From DATAYF01 sp036272735 (GTDB taxonomy: Bacteria; Chloroflexota; Ktedonobacteria; Ktedonobacterales; Ktedonobacteraceae), in assembly GCA_036272735.1 (NCBI GenBank), contig DATAYF010000294.1, positions 1 through 7,577 on the forward strand: a DNA stretch of 7,577 bases. Direction: 5' to 3'. A model generated the notes under the pieces. The model did not search any database. It saw nothing but the letters and a program-made list of their open reading frames with translations, and was not told where the DNA came from. Positions within the stretch are counted from its first letter, which is position 1. Every line of letters begins with the position of its first letter. This document shows positions 1 through 6,151 of the stretch, piece after piece. The position numbers and the translations under genes are program-made.

Positions 1-24
1 GCGTCCGTTTTGCAGGGACTTTGG

Positions 25-158
25 TGTAAATCCCAGGATTCTGCGGGCGAAATTGGCACACCTCTTGGGTGGGATGCGATCTGGAGAAACAGAGCCTTTC
101 AGCACGAAACGACCCGCAGATTTGTACCATTTCTTCCCGCAGAATCCTGGGATTTACA
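25..158. repeat. MITE-like element with 23-bp perfect terminal inverted repeats
   Basis: Bases 25-47 (starting TGTAAATCCCAGG, ending CTGCGGG) are the exact reverse complement of 136-158. With mismatches allowed, the arms extend to 32 bp (25-56 against 127-158, 28 of 32 pairs). The 88 bp between the perfect arms have no convincing gene. An 8-bp piece of the right arm, CCCGCAGA, is repeated at 113-120. The size, long arms and lack of coding capacity fit a MITE or an internally deleted insertion sequence; the arms are too far apart for a terminator. No clean target duplication is visible: GGTGTA occurs at 23-28 and 159-164, but the first copy overlaps the left arm, so it may be chance. The arms are unrelated to the 21-bp repeat that begins at 190. 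That this is a mobile element is inference; the repeat itself is certain. Confidence 0.7.
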
Positions 159-167
159 GGTGTATCT

Positions 168-183
168 TGCCATCAAAATGGCA
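168..183. repeat. Small hairpin TGCCAT-CAAA-ATGGCA
   Basis: This is a perfect 6-bp stem with a 4-base loop, between the MITE-like element and the left repeat of the transposase unit. It has no T-tract, so it is a poor terminator candidate. It could slightly insulate the transposase from outside transcription, but it may be chance. Confidence 0.35.
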
Positions 184-189
184 GTTGCG

Positions 190-210
190 CTAGCAGCTTG
201 TCGGAGAGAA
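190..210 (+). repeat. Left terminal inverted repeat of the transposase unit
   Basis: The 21 bp from CTAGCAGCTTG to TCGGAGAGAA are the exact reverse complement of 6152-6172. Similarity stops abruptly on the inner side at 211, as expected of a true IS terminus. On the outer side, TGCGC (186-190) matches TGCGCC on the complement of 6172-6177 with one base offset. The GGAGAG inside the repeat doubles as the ribosome binding site of the transposase. Confidence 0.8.
203..208 (+). promoter_or_regulatory. Ribosome binding site GGAGAG deciding the transposase start
   Basis: GGAGAG lies 6 bases before the ATG at 215, a normal spacing. The next in-frame ATG, at 242, has GAGGTG only one base upstream, which is too close to work. 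The start at 215 is therefore preferred. The site lies within the left terminal repeat. Confidence 0.6.
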
Positions 211-214
211 GCAA

Positions 215-1600
215 ATGGCCAGGAATGGTATACTGAGGTGCATGAGTAGAAGATTCAAAAAAGTGAACTACGAGCAAGCGCTCGATTTGACCGTCTGGCT
301 GGGCGACTGTTTGCCTCCCGACCATCTCGCCCGTTTCGTGGTAGACAGTGTGGCTCAGCTTGATCTCACGGTGCTTTATGGACAGTATGGGCCTCGTGGG
401 GGAGAACCCTACGCCCCTGAAGTGTTGTTGGGGTTGCTGTTGTATGGTTATGCGACGGGAGTATTCAGTTCGCGTAGGATTGAGCGTGCCACGTATGAGT
501 CGGTGCCCTTTCGCTTCATCGCAGGCAACCTGCATCCTGACCACGATACGCTCGCCGTGTTTCGACGAACCTTCCTGCCCGAACTGAAGAATCTCTTTGT
601 GCAAGTCCTCTTGCTCGCGCAGGAAGCAGGCGTTCTGAAACTGGGAACGATCAGCTTGGACGGGACCAAGGTGCATGCCGATGCCTCCAAACGCAAAGCA
701 ATCAGCTACAAACGTTTGCTGGAATTGGAGACGCAGCTCCAGGCCGAGGTCGAGGAGTTGTTTGCTCTCAGCGAACAAAGTGAACAGCCAGAGGTGCCCG
801 ATGGACTCGTGGTAAGCAAGGAAATTGCGCGACGGCAGGACCGTCTGGCACGACTGGCAGAGGCCAAAGCGGTGCTGGAAGCCCGCGCAAAGGAACGAGT
901 GGCAATCGAGCAGGCTGAGTATGAAGCCAAACTCGTGCAGCGCAAGGAGCGAGAACGTACGACAGGACGCCGCCCAGGTGGTCGTCCACTGACGCCACCG
1001 ACCGCAGGACCTCGTGATGGCGATCAGCACAACTTCACCGATCCAGAATCACGCATCATGAAAAGCTCGACCCATGCTGGTTTTGAGCAGGATTACAACG
1101 CGCAGGTTGCGGCCGATCAAGGGAGTCTGCTCATTGTGGGATGTGCGCTTTCTAATCATCCCAACGACAGTCAGGAAGCTGAACCCACACTTGCAGCCAT
1201 TCCATCTGAGATTGGTCTACCCGAAGCGGCAGCGTTGGATGCAGGCTATTTTGGTCCCGCGACGCTGGACGCGTGTGCCAAGCGCGGCATCGAGCCATAT
1301 ATTGCGACCGGGCGTGATCCCCATCATCCCAGCTGGCAGCAACGTTTTGCTCCGTTACCTGATCCTCCACCCGAGGATGCAAGCGCCCAGGTGAAAATGG
1401 CTTACAAGCTCAAGACGGATGTGGGTAAAGCGATCTACAGCGCGCGCAAATACACGGTCGAACCAGTCATCGGGGTCATCAAAGAGATCCTGGGTTTCCG
1501 CCAGTTTTCTTTGCGCGGGATGCAAGCCGCCGAGGGCGAATGGTATTTGGTTTGTTTGGCTTTCAATCTCAAACGCTTTCATACCTTATCCTGTGCGTAG
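215..1600 (+). CDS. IS1182-family DDE transposase
   Basis: This 461-residue protein should catalyse DNA cleavage and strand transfer at the ends of its element. The N-terminal part (about residues 30-125) has the InsH/DUF772-like pattern 'LPPDHLARFVVD', 'YAPEVLLGLLLYGYATGVFS' and 'HPDHDTLAVFRR'. The catalytic DDE triad is recognisable: D149 in 'TISLDGTKVHADASK', D342 in 'AALDAGYFG' and E416 in 'YTVEPVIGVIKE'. Between the first two aspartates lies a charged, helical, probably coiled-coil insertion (about 165-250), followed by 'NFTDPESRIMK' (273-283) and 'QDYNAQVA' (292-299), typical of IS1182 members. The length is normal and no frameshift or stop is visible, so the enzyme may be active. The preferred start is at 215; 242 would remove nine residues. 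The left repeat ends 4 bases before the gene, but no matching right repeat follows the stop. Long antisense reading frames over this gene are codon shadows. Confidence 0.93.
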   Translation: MARNGILRCMSRRFKKVNYEQALDLTVWLGDCLPPDHLARFVVDSVAQLDLTVLYGQYGPRGGEPYAPEVLLGLLLYGYATGVFSSRRIERATYESVPFRFIAGNLHPDHDTLAVFRRTFLPELKNLFVQVLLLAQEAGVLKLGTISLDGTKVHADASKRKAISYKRLLELETQLQAEVEELFALSEQSEQPEVPDGLVVSKEIARRQDRLARLAEAKAVLEARAKERVAIEQAEYEAKLVQRKERERTTGRRPGGRPLTPPTAGPRDGDQHNFTDPESRIMKSSTHAGFEQDYNAQVAADQGSLLIVGCALSNHPNDSQEAEPTLAAIPSEIGLPEAAALDAGYFGPATLDACAKRGIEPYIATGRDPHHPSWQQRFAPLPDPPPEDASAQVKMAYKLKTDVGKAIYSARKYTVEPVIGVIKEILGFRQFSLRGMQAAEGEWYLVCLAFNLKRFHTLSCA

Positions 1601-1823
1601 CGGGAAACTGAGAGACCTTTCCGGACCATGCAGCCATCGTCTCTGACTCCCTTTGAGTTTGCCACTGTGATCCATTTTGGCGTTCTTGTCACCCCATATA
1701 TGACTTTTTGCCTTGGAAGAGATCTTTCGACCTATTCTGAGAGCATTTTCTCGTTTGAAAGAGCGAGGCAAACCGATCCCAAACGACAGGTACTTGGTAG
1801 AGATAGGGCATCATTTGCTGATG

Positions 1824-1832
1824 TGGTATACT
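1824..1832 (+). promoter_or_regulatory. Extended -10 promoter TGGTATACT upstream of the regulator
   Basis: TATACT at 1827-1832 is preceded by TGG, giving the extended -10 form TGnTATACT. No convincing -35 box is seen 16-18 bases upstream, as is common for extended -10 promoters. Transcription would begin near 1839 and leave a leader of about 50 bases before the ATG at 1891. It suggests the regulator is transcribed from its own sigma-70-type promoter rather than only by read-through from the transposase. Confidence 0.55.
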
Positions 1833-1837
1833 CTTGA

Positions 1838-1856
1838 GTGTTGGGTGGTTGGGTGC
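1838..1856 (+). repeat. Tandem TTGGGTGG/TTGGGTGC with possible operator motif
   Basis: TTGGGTGG (1841-1848) is followed at once by TTGGGTGC (1849-1856). The first copy is part of GTGTTGGGTGG (1838-1848), which recurs exactly at 5153-5163 upstream of the membrane protein gene. It lies at the predicted transcription start of the regulator, where a bound protein would repress. LuxR-type regulators often bind repeated half sites, so autoregulation is possible, but this is inference from two occurrences. Confidence 0.35.
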
Positions 1857-1890
1857 TTGAAGCGTACACGCACACAACAGCAAAAGAGCT

Positions 1891-4800
1891 ATGCCAAAAC
1901 CGTCTCTTGTCGTTCTTCTCTGGTCAGAAGTGTCTCATCAGTATGAACTGTATATTTCCGGACAACCCTCCGCGTATTTTGGACAAAAAGAAGAGGGTCT
2001 GTGGCAAAATTGGCTGAGCGAGCAGATCTCCATGACCTCCTTCTCTTTTCGGGGACAGGCAGGGCGTCTGCGCCTCGTGAAAGAAGTCCGATTACGAGGA
2101 GGGGCGTATTGGTATGCGTACAGCACCCATGGCCGGAACGCCAGCAAGCGCTATCTTGGGCAGATTGACCAGCTTTCCTTTGCACGTTTAGAGGAAGTGG
2201 CCAGAGCTATTGCTCTGCAAAAGCCCCTATCAGCGCAAGCACAGCAAAAGACCGCTCATGCATTGCCTCCTGCTTCCCCAAACGCGTCACGAGTACAGGA
2301 GAGCAGAACCTCTTCTTCCCTTCCAGAAACCAGGCTTACTCCTCCCCGGCTCCCTCCAGCTCTTGTGGCACGAGATCGCTTATTAAGGGCGTTGGATGCG
2401 ATACAAGAGCATCGATTACTGCTGATCTCTGCTTCTGCCGGGAGCGGCAAAACGACTCTTCTCTCTGCGTGGGCAGCGCAGGCACCTGACAAGATCGCCT
2501 GGCTCTCTCTCAGCGCAGGGGACAATGATCCAGCCCGTTTCTGGATCGCGATTATTACCGCGCTAAGGCACAACTGCAACGAGCTTGCGCATGTTGGTGG
2601 CATTGCGCAAGCCATGTTACAGGCTCCACAACCTCCGGGACTCACAACGATCCTGACAACACTCATCAATGATTTCTTGAACGTTTCCAGGGAAATCTTC
2701 CTGGTCCTGGATGACTACCATATTATCGGAGAACCAGCGATCCATGAATCCCTGACGTTTTTTGTGGATGCTCTTCCTGACAACCTGCACCTGGTCATCT
2801 CTAGCCGCCTCGATCCTGAGCTTCCTCTCCCCCGCTGGCGTGTGCGGGGACAGATGACCGACATCCGCGATCGTGAATTACGCTTTACTCAGGAAGAAAC
2901 AGCCACGTTTCTTGAACAGACCCTCAACCTTTCGCTCTCGGTAGCCGATATTGGGACGCTTGTACAGCGTACCGAGGGCTGGATCGCGGGCCTGCAACTG
3001 GCAGCGTTTTCGCTGCGCAAGAGTGGAGATCGTTCAGCTTTTGTCCAGGCGCTTTCTGGCAGTCACCGTTACCTGCTGGACTACATGCAACAGGAAATTC
3101 TGACCAACCTTCCGCGCACCTTGCACGATTTTCTCCTCCAAACATCCGTTCTGGATCGCCTGTCTGCTCCGCTCTGTCAGGCTGTCACCACAGCGCCGAC
3201 GCTCCAGGTCTGTCAGGAGATGCTTGAGACGGTCGAGCGTGCGAACCTCTTCCTCGTCCCTCTGGATGAAGATCGGCAGTGGTATCGGTTCCATGATCTT
3301 TTCCGTGAGGGACTCCTCGCGCGCTTACGTGCTACTCACCCTGCGCTCATTTCACGCTTACATATCCGTGCCGCTCACTGGTATGAGGAGCGGGGCGCAA
3401 TACGAGAGGCCATTACTCATGCGCTGGCCGCTCCCGACTTCTCCTACGCTGTTCTGCTGATGGAGCGCGTGGTAGAGGAGGTCTGGCTGCATGGCGAGGC
3501 CCAGACCCTGTACCGCTGGATGATGGAACTGCCAGATACCGTGGTGCGCGCCCATGCTCGCTTAGTCCTGACTGCCGCGCTGTATCTGCTCAATTCCTGT
3601 GCTTCAACCGTAGAGGCACAGCGTACCAGCGTGCGCGCTCAGCTAGAACAGATTCTGAGACGTGTGGAAAACGTGTTCAGGCACCACGGCAAGGAGACTC
3701 AGTCTCCGGCGGAGACAGCATTTCTCCGATCACGACTTCACTTGCTGCGCGAGTGGAGCGTGTCGTTGGAAGCGATTATGGCAGGTGACGTACAACGTCT
3801 CCGTATGAGTACTCAGGCCATGCCACCTGTGTCCAGTGAGGATGAGATCATCTGGCAGTTCGTCTCCCTTTCCAATCGCTTTGTTCTTCATTACGCCTTT
3901 TTACGCGAGGGAGCCGTGCTGGTACCGGAACTCCAGGCGATGAAGCAGCGAGTCAGCCAGGATGAGAACCACTATGCGACCATTAAGGTGATGCAATGGC
4001 TCGTCCTGGCCTCTTTTGAAGCTGGACAGTTGCACCAGGCTTACCAGGAATGTCTGGCTGCCCAGGCGTTGTTACAACAGATCAAGGGCCACGCCATCCT
4101 GGTAGGATATTTCTTTGCCTGCCAGGGGGATATTTTGTATCAGTGGAATCGCCAGGATGAAGGAAGGGCTCTGCAACAGAAAATTATTCAGGTAGCAGCA
4201 ACCTGGCAAAAGATCGATGTGCAGATCACAGGCTACCTCTGTCTGGCTGAGTACGCGCTCGCGGCGCGTGATCTGCCGGGCGCGCAGCAGACTCTCCAGG
4301 AAGCAGAACACCTCGTGCAGCAACAGCGATTGGGCGCGCTCTTTGAGACCCTGCTTACTGCTGTGCGGGTACGCTATTGGCTGGCCGCAGGCGATAGCGC
4401 GTCGGCCAGCGCCTGGGCTACGCGTGTGGTCTTTCATCCAGAGGACTGGGACCCCAACCGCAAACGAGAGTTCTTGATGCTGGTGCGGGTATACTGTGCA
4501 CAGCAACACTATACCCAGGCAATTGATTTACTGGAGCGTTTTAGCGGTTATTTTGATCGCCCCGGAGATTTCCTTGCTACAAGCACATTTCTGGCTGTTT
4601 CTGCCATCGCTCTGCAGCGTGGAGGAAAGGGCGAACAGTCGCGCGCGGTTCTGACCCGTTTGCTCCAGATGACGGAGCCAGAGGGCTTTATCCGCGTGTA
4701 TTTGGATGAGGGTGAGCCCATGCGCCAGATGCTAGAGACGCTGATCGGGGCTGTGCTAGAGGAAGCACCTCAAGAGAAGAAGGCCGAACGCCAGAGGATT

Positions 4801-5118
4801 TCCCTCTCCTATGTCTCAGCGTTGCTTGCCGCCTTTGACGAAGAACATCTGGTGCAACCGGCACACTCTTCCAATTCCCCTCGGAGGACAACGATCGAGA
4901 AGCATCCTGCCTCTGCAGAACTGAGAGAACCGCTCACCTCGCGCGAGCAAGAGGTCTTACACCTTCTGGCCGAAGGGGCTTCCAACCAGGACATCGCCAA
5001 TCGCCTGGTCATCTCGCTCACGACTGTCAAAAAACATGTGAGCAGTCTTCTGGCCAAGTTGATGGCAGAGAACAGAACCCATGCAGTGGCACGAGCACGC
5101 GAACTCTCCTTGCTCTAA
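1891..5118 (+). CDS. MalT-like ATP-dependent LuxR-family transcriptional regulator
   Basis: This 1075-residue protein is a large ATP-binding LuxR (LAL/STAND) regulator that should sense a ligand through ATP-dependent oligomerisation and activate transcription. Residues 1-105 are a separate small domain with 'YWYAY' (73-77) and 'KRYLG' (86-90). A low-complexity linker (about 110-150) follows. The NTPase core has Walker A 'AGSGKTT' (183-189), Walker B 'IFLVLDDYH' (269-277), 'LVISSR' (301-306), 'TEGWIAGLQLA' (361-371) and a winged-helix-like 'YRFHDLFREGL' (465-475). Residues about 480-960 are helical, TPR/MalT-like sensor repeats. The C-terminal LuxR/GerE helix-turn-helix (1014-1075) includes 'LTSREQEVLHLLAEG' and 'TVKKHVSSLLAKL'; the usual 'KLGV' is 'KLMA' here. 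MalT itself is about 900 residues, and the extra length is mainly at the N-terminus. The ribosome binding site before 1891 is weak (AAAGAG), but the N-terminal sequence matches my recollection of Ktedonobacterial paralogues. It may control the downstream membrane gene; the inducer is unknown. Confidence 0.95.
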   Translation: MPKPSLVVLLWSEVSHQYELYISGQPSAYFGQKEEGLWQNWLSEQISMTSFSFRGQAGRLRLVKEVRLRGGAYWYAYSTHGRNASKRYLGQIDQLSFARLEEVARAIALQKPLSAQAQQKTAHALPPASPNASRVQESRTSSSLPETRLTPPRLPPALVARDRLLRALDAIQEHRLLLISASAGSGKTTLLSAWAAQAPDKIAWLSLSAGDNDPARFWIAIITALRHNCNELAHVGGIAQAMLQAPQPPGLTTILTTLINDFLNVSREIFLVLDDYHIIGEPAIHESLTFFVDALPDNLHLVISSRLDPELPLPRWRVRGQMTDIRDRELRFTQEETATFLEQTLNLSLSVADIGTLVQRTEGWIAGLQLAAFSLRKSGDRSAFVQALSGSHRYLLDYMQQEILTNLPRTLHDFLLQTSVLDRLSAPLCQAVTTAPTLQVCQEMLETVERANLFLVPLDEDRQWYRFHDLFREGLLARLRATHPALISRLHIRAAHWYEERGAIREAITHALAAPDFSYAVLLMERVVEEVWLHGEAQTLYRWMMELPDTVVRAHARLVLTAALYLLNSCASTVEAQRTSVRAQLEQILRRVENVFRHHGKETQSPAETAFLRSRLHLLREWSVSLEAIMAGDVQRLRMSTQAMPPVSSEDEIIWQFVSLSNRFVLHYAFLREGAVLVPELQAMKQRVSQDENHYATIKVMQWLVLASFEAGQLHQAYQECLAAQALLQQIKGHAILVGYFFACQGDILYQWNRQDEGRALQQKIIQVAATWQKIDVQITGYLCLAEYALAARDLPGAQQTLQEAEHLVQQQRLGALFETLLTAVRVRYWLAAGDSASASAWATRVVFHPEDWDPNRKREFLMLVRVYCAQQHYTQAIDLLERFSGYFDRPGDFLATSTFLAVSAIALQRGGKGEQSRAVLTRLLQMTEPEGFIRVYLDEGEPMRQMLETLIGAVLEEAPQEKKAERQRISLSYVSALLAAFDEEHLVQPAHSSNSPRRTTIEKHPASAELREPLTSREQEVLHLLAEGASNQDIANRLVISLTTVKKHVSSLLAKLMAENRTHAVARARELSLL

Positions 5119-5152
5119 CACCCTGCCGCTTTTCATGAGGCCGATTCGCCAG

Positions 5153-5163
5153 GTGTTGGGTGG
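5153..5163 (+). promoter_or_regulatory. Possible operator motif shared with the regulator promoter
   Basis: GTGTTGGGTGG is identical to 1838-1848. It lies 160 bases before the membrane protein start. Two exact 11-bp copies in the only two upstream regions of the putative cargo genes suggest a common binding site, perhaps for the LuxR-type protein encoded between them. Chance occurrence cannot be excluded by eye. Confidence 0.3.
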
Positions 5164-5309
5164 GTTCCACCTCAAGTGTCTCTGCCTGGTAGGTATTAGT
5201 ACCCCTCTCACGCTCCTTCCTCCTCACCAGAAATGGTCCTTCAGAGTGGACTTTCGATCCAGGTATTCGTCTCTTTGATGCGGTATGCTTTCCCATGAGA
5301 AATAACCAG

Positions 5310-5315
5310 AAAGGA
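5310..5315 (+). promoter_or_regulatory. Ribosome binding site AAAGGA of the membrane protein gene
   Basis: AAAGGA lies 8 bases before the ATG at 5324, a good spacing. It supports this start and the reality of the gene. Confidence 0.65.
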
Positions 5316-5323
5316 ACAATTTC

Positions 5324-5914
5324 ATGCAAAGCACTCTATCTGATACATCACCTCGTTACCTGGCAGGAGTGACCACTGGAACGCTGGTCTTGACCTGTTT
5401 CGGTGCTCTCTGGAGCCTGCAGGGTCCGCGAATCATGCTCTTGATTACCCCCGTCGTAACTGCTGTGCTGCTGGTACTCTGTCTTACAACAAAGCAAACA
5501 GTGCGGCAACTGCCTCAGAAGCCAGATCTCCCAGAAGAGCAAGCGCAGAACCAGAAGGTTGCCAAGCGTTTCGGCATGGTGTGTGCAGGAGAAATTGCGG
5601 CGATTGCAGTGTCGGTGGTGCTGCTCAGACTCTTCAAGCATTCCGAATACGCTGCTCCCGTGATCTGTCTGATCGTCGGGCTGCATTTTCTCCCTTTAGC
5701 TTCCCTCTTTAAGGTCCGGGTCTATACCCTGACAGGTGTGGCGCTCTCGCTTCTGGCAATTGGAGCCTTGTTGGCTTTGCTTTTTGGGGTGACATTCGGC
5801 AACCTGTATACGTGGTCTGTCATCGTTGGACTGGGTGGCGCTGGAGTTCTCTGGCTGACTTCACTGTTCAACCTCGCGAGGGTGAGGCAAGCACTGCGCC
5901 TGAAACGAGTTTGA
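5324..5914 (+). CDS. Six-helix integral membrane protein of unknown function
   Basis: This 196-residue protein is strongly hydrophobic. I see six likely membrane helices at about residues 12-30, 36-55, 84-104, 109-128, 133-155 and 161-182, arranged as a pair, a cytoplasm-like charged loop (about 57-82, with 'KPDLPEEQAQNQK'), then four more. The tail is basic (RVRQALRLKRV), which by the positive-inside rule places the C-terminus in the cytoplasm; an even number of helices puts the N-terminus there too. 'CLIVGLHFLPLASLFK' (115-130) is the most distinctive stretch and resembles small DUF-type bacterial membrane proteins of the same size, but I cannot name a family. No catalytic or transport motif is evident. 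It sits 205 bp after the LuxR-type regulator on the same strand and may be its target. A hairpin at 5892-5927 overlaps its stop codon. Confidence 0.82.
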   Translation: MQSTLSDTSPRYLAGVTTGTLVLTCFGALWSLQGPRIMLLITPVVTAVLLVLCLTTKQTVRQLPQKPDLPEEQAQNQKVAKRFGMVCAGEIAAIAVSVVLLRLFKHSEYAAPVICLIVGLHFLPLASLFKVRVYTLTGVALSLLAIGALLALLFGVTFGNLYTWSVIVGLGGAGVLWLTSLFNLARVRQALRLKRV

Positions 5915-5927
5915 TCCAGGCGCAGTG
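5892..5927 (+). terminator. Hairpin with 11-bp perfect stem at the membrane gene stop
   Basis: CACTGCGCCTG (5892-5902) and CAGGCGCAGTG (5917-5927) are perfect reverse complements with a 14-base loop that contains the TGA stop (5912-5914). The GC-rich stem would be stable. No T-run follows, so it is not a classical intrinsic terminator; it may slow polymerase or protect the 3' end of the mRNA. Confidence 0.5.
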
Positions 5928-5949
5928 GTGGCCTTCAGTTCTCGCACAT

Positions 5950-5971
5950 CCCAACCGTGATCCACGTTGGG
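5950..5971. repeat. Hairpin CCCAACCGTG-ATC-CACGTTGGG-like
   Basis: The left arm CCCAACCGTG pairs with CACGTTGGG through nine base pairs with one bulged C. It is followed by TTCTCTC, a weak pyrimidine tract. It is part of a series of hairpins downstream of the membrane protein gene. Confidence 0.4.
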
Positions 5972-5975
5972 TTCT

Positions 5976-6069
5976 CTCACAATGGGGTCATAAGATTACC
6001 AGAGGCAAAACTTACGCTTAGCGCTAAGCGTAGGTTTTCCCCGCCGTAACCTTGTCACCTCACAATGGG
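5976..6069. repeat. Direct repeat CTCACAATGGG at 5976-5986 and 6059-6069
   Basis: Two identical 11-bp copies flank the central palindrome at 6007-6038. The first continues with GGTCA, the second with TACGC, so similarity ends there. They might be binding sites in the subterminal region of the mobile unit, or remnants of a local duplication. Confidence 0.4.
6007..6038. terminator. 32-bp near-perfect palindrome, likely bidirectional terminator
   Basis: AAAAC at 6007 opens and GTTTT closes a palindrome centred on AGCGCT (6020-6025). The only mismatch is T6012 against G6033, which still pairs as U-G in RNA. The A-run on one side and T-run on the other give a U-tract for transcripts from either strand. 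It could end transcription from the regulator/membrane gene side and block entry from the right. The same symmetry would suit a dimeric DNA-binding protein, so an operator or a recombination site is an alternative. Confidence 0.6.
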
Positions 6070-6110
6070 TACGCCCCTCCAAACTGCTGATAACGTTCAG
6101 GGGTGACAAG
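6051..6110. repeat. 9-bp inverted repeat CTTGTCACC ... GGTGACAAG
   Basis: CTTGTCACC (6051-6059) is the exact reverse complement of 6102-6110, with 42 bases between. The stretch holds no gene. With the adjacent hairpins it makes the last 250 bp of the candidate element unusually rich in dyad symmetry. A further 5-bp stem, TCGTG-ACTTC-CACGA, lies at 6126-6140. Confidence 0.45.
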
Positions 6111-6151
6111 ATATGCTTGCTCTCCTCGTGACTTCCACGACTGCCGCTCTG

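Larger units (their letters stand above)
1601..1890 (+). other. 290-bp spacer between transposase and regulator
   Basis: I see no credible gene here; the short frames that cross it lack ribosome binding sites and recognisable protein sequence. If the transposase unit were a simple IS, its right terminal repeat should lie here, but nothing better than a few scattered matches (around 1617-1634, CTTTCCGGACC) is visible. A weak 6-bp inverted repeat, AGAGAC (1611-1616) with GTCTCT (1639-1644), lies just after the transposase stop. The promoter and repeats near the regulator are listed separately. Confidence 0.6.
5119..5323 (+). other. 205-bp spacer between regulator and membrane protein
   Basis: The spacer is non-coding. 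It holds the repeated motif GTGTTGGGTGG (5153-5163), which lies inside a small imperfect hairpin (TTG-GGTGG at 5156-5163 pairing with CCACC-T-CAA at 5167-5174). AACACC right after the stop (5117-5122) pairs with GGTGTT at 5152-5157. Neither hairpin has a T-tract, so I do not call a terminator; read-through from the regulator into the membrane gene is possible. I see no strong -35/-10 pair. Confidence 0.5.

Noticed and set aside
153..181. TTTACA at the end of the MITE-like element as a -35 for the transposase
   Set aside because: The bases 17 downstream (AAATGG) are not a credible -10.
226..234. TGGTATACT as an extended -10 promoter for the transposase
   Set aside because: It lies inside the chosen coding region and would start transcription at about the ATG at 242, leaving no leader. 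It resembles the box at 1824-1832 but is probably coincidence.
10..249. 79-codon plus-strand frame across the left non-coding region
   Set aside because: It runs through both arms of the inverted repeat and into the transposase in another frame, with no ribosome binding site and no protein-like pattern.
173..1030. 285-residue minus-strand reading frame opposite the transposase
   Set aside because: It lies wholly antisense to a clear DDE transposase, has no recognisable domain and reads as low-grade cysteine- and histidine-rich sequence; a codon-bias shadow.
1606..1640. Possible degenerate right terminal repeat just after the transposase
   Set aside because: Only short scattered matches (CTTTCCGGACC against CTCTCCGAC) with a gap; far weaker than the perfect copy at 6152-6172. 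If real it would reduce the element to a simple IS of about 1.45 kb, so it deserves testing, but I cannot support it.
1628..1946. Short plus-strand frames between transposase and regulator
   Set aside because: No ribosome binding sites, no recognisable sequence, and one overlaps the regulator in another frame.
4072..4509. 145-residue minus-strand frame inside the regulator
   Set aside because: Antisense to the continuous helical-repeat region of the regulator; no motif and no promoter.
5812..6021. Plus-strand frame overlapping the membrane protein end
   Set aside because: It starts inside a real gene in another frame and crosses several hairpins; no ribosome binding site.
5976..6069. CRISPR-like repeat pair
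   Set aside because: Only two 11-bp copies 83 bp apart, with no third unit and no regular spacing. No array or cas gene is present.
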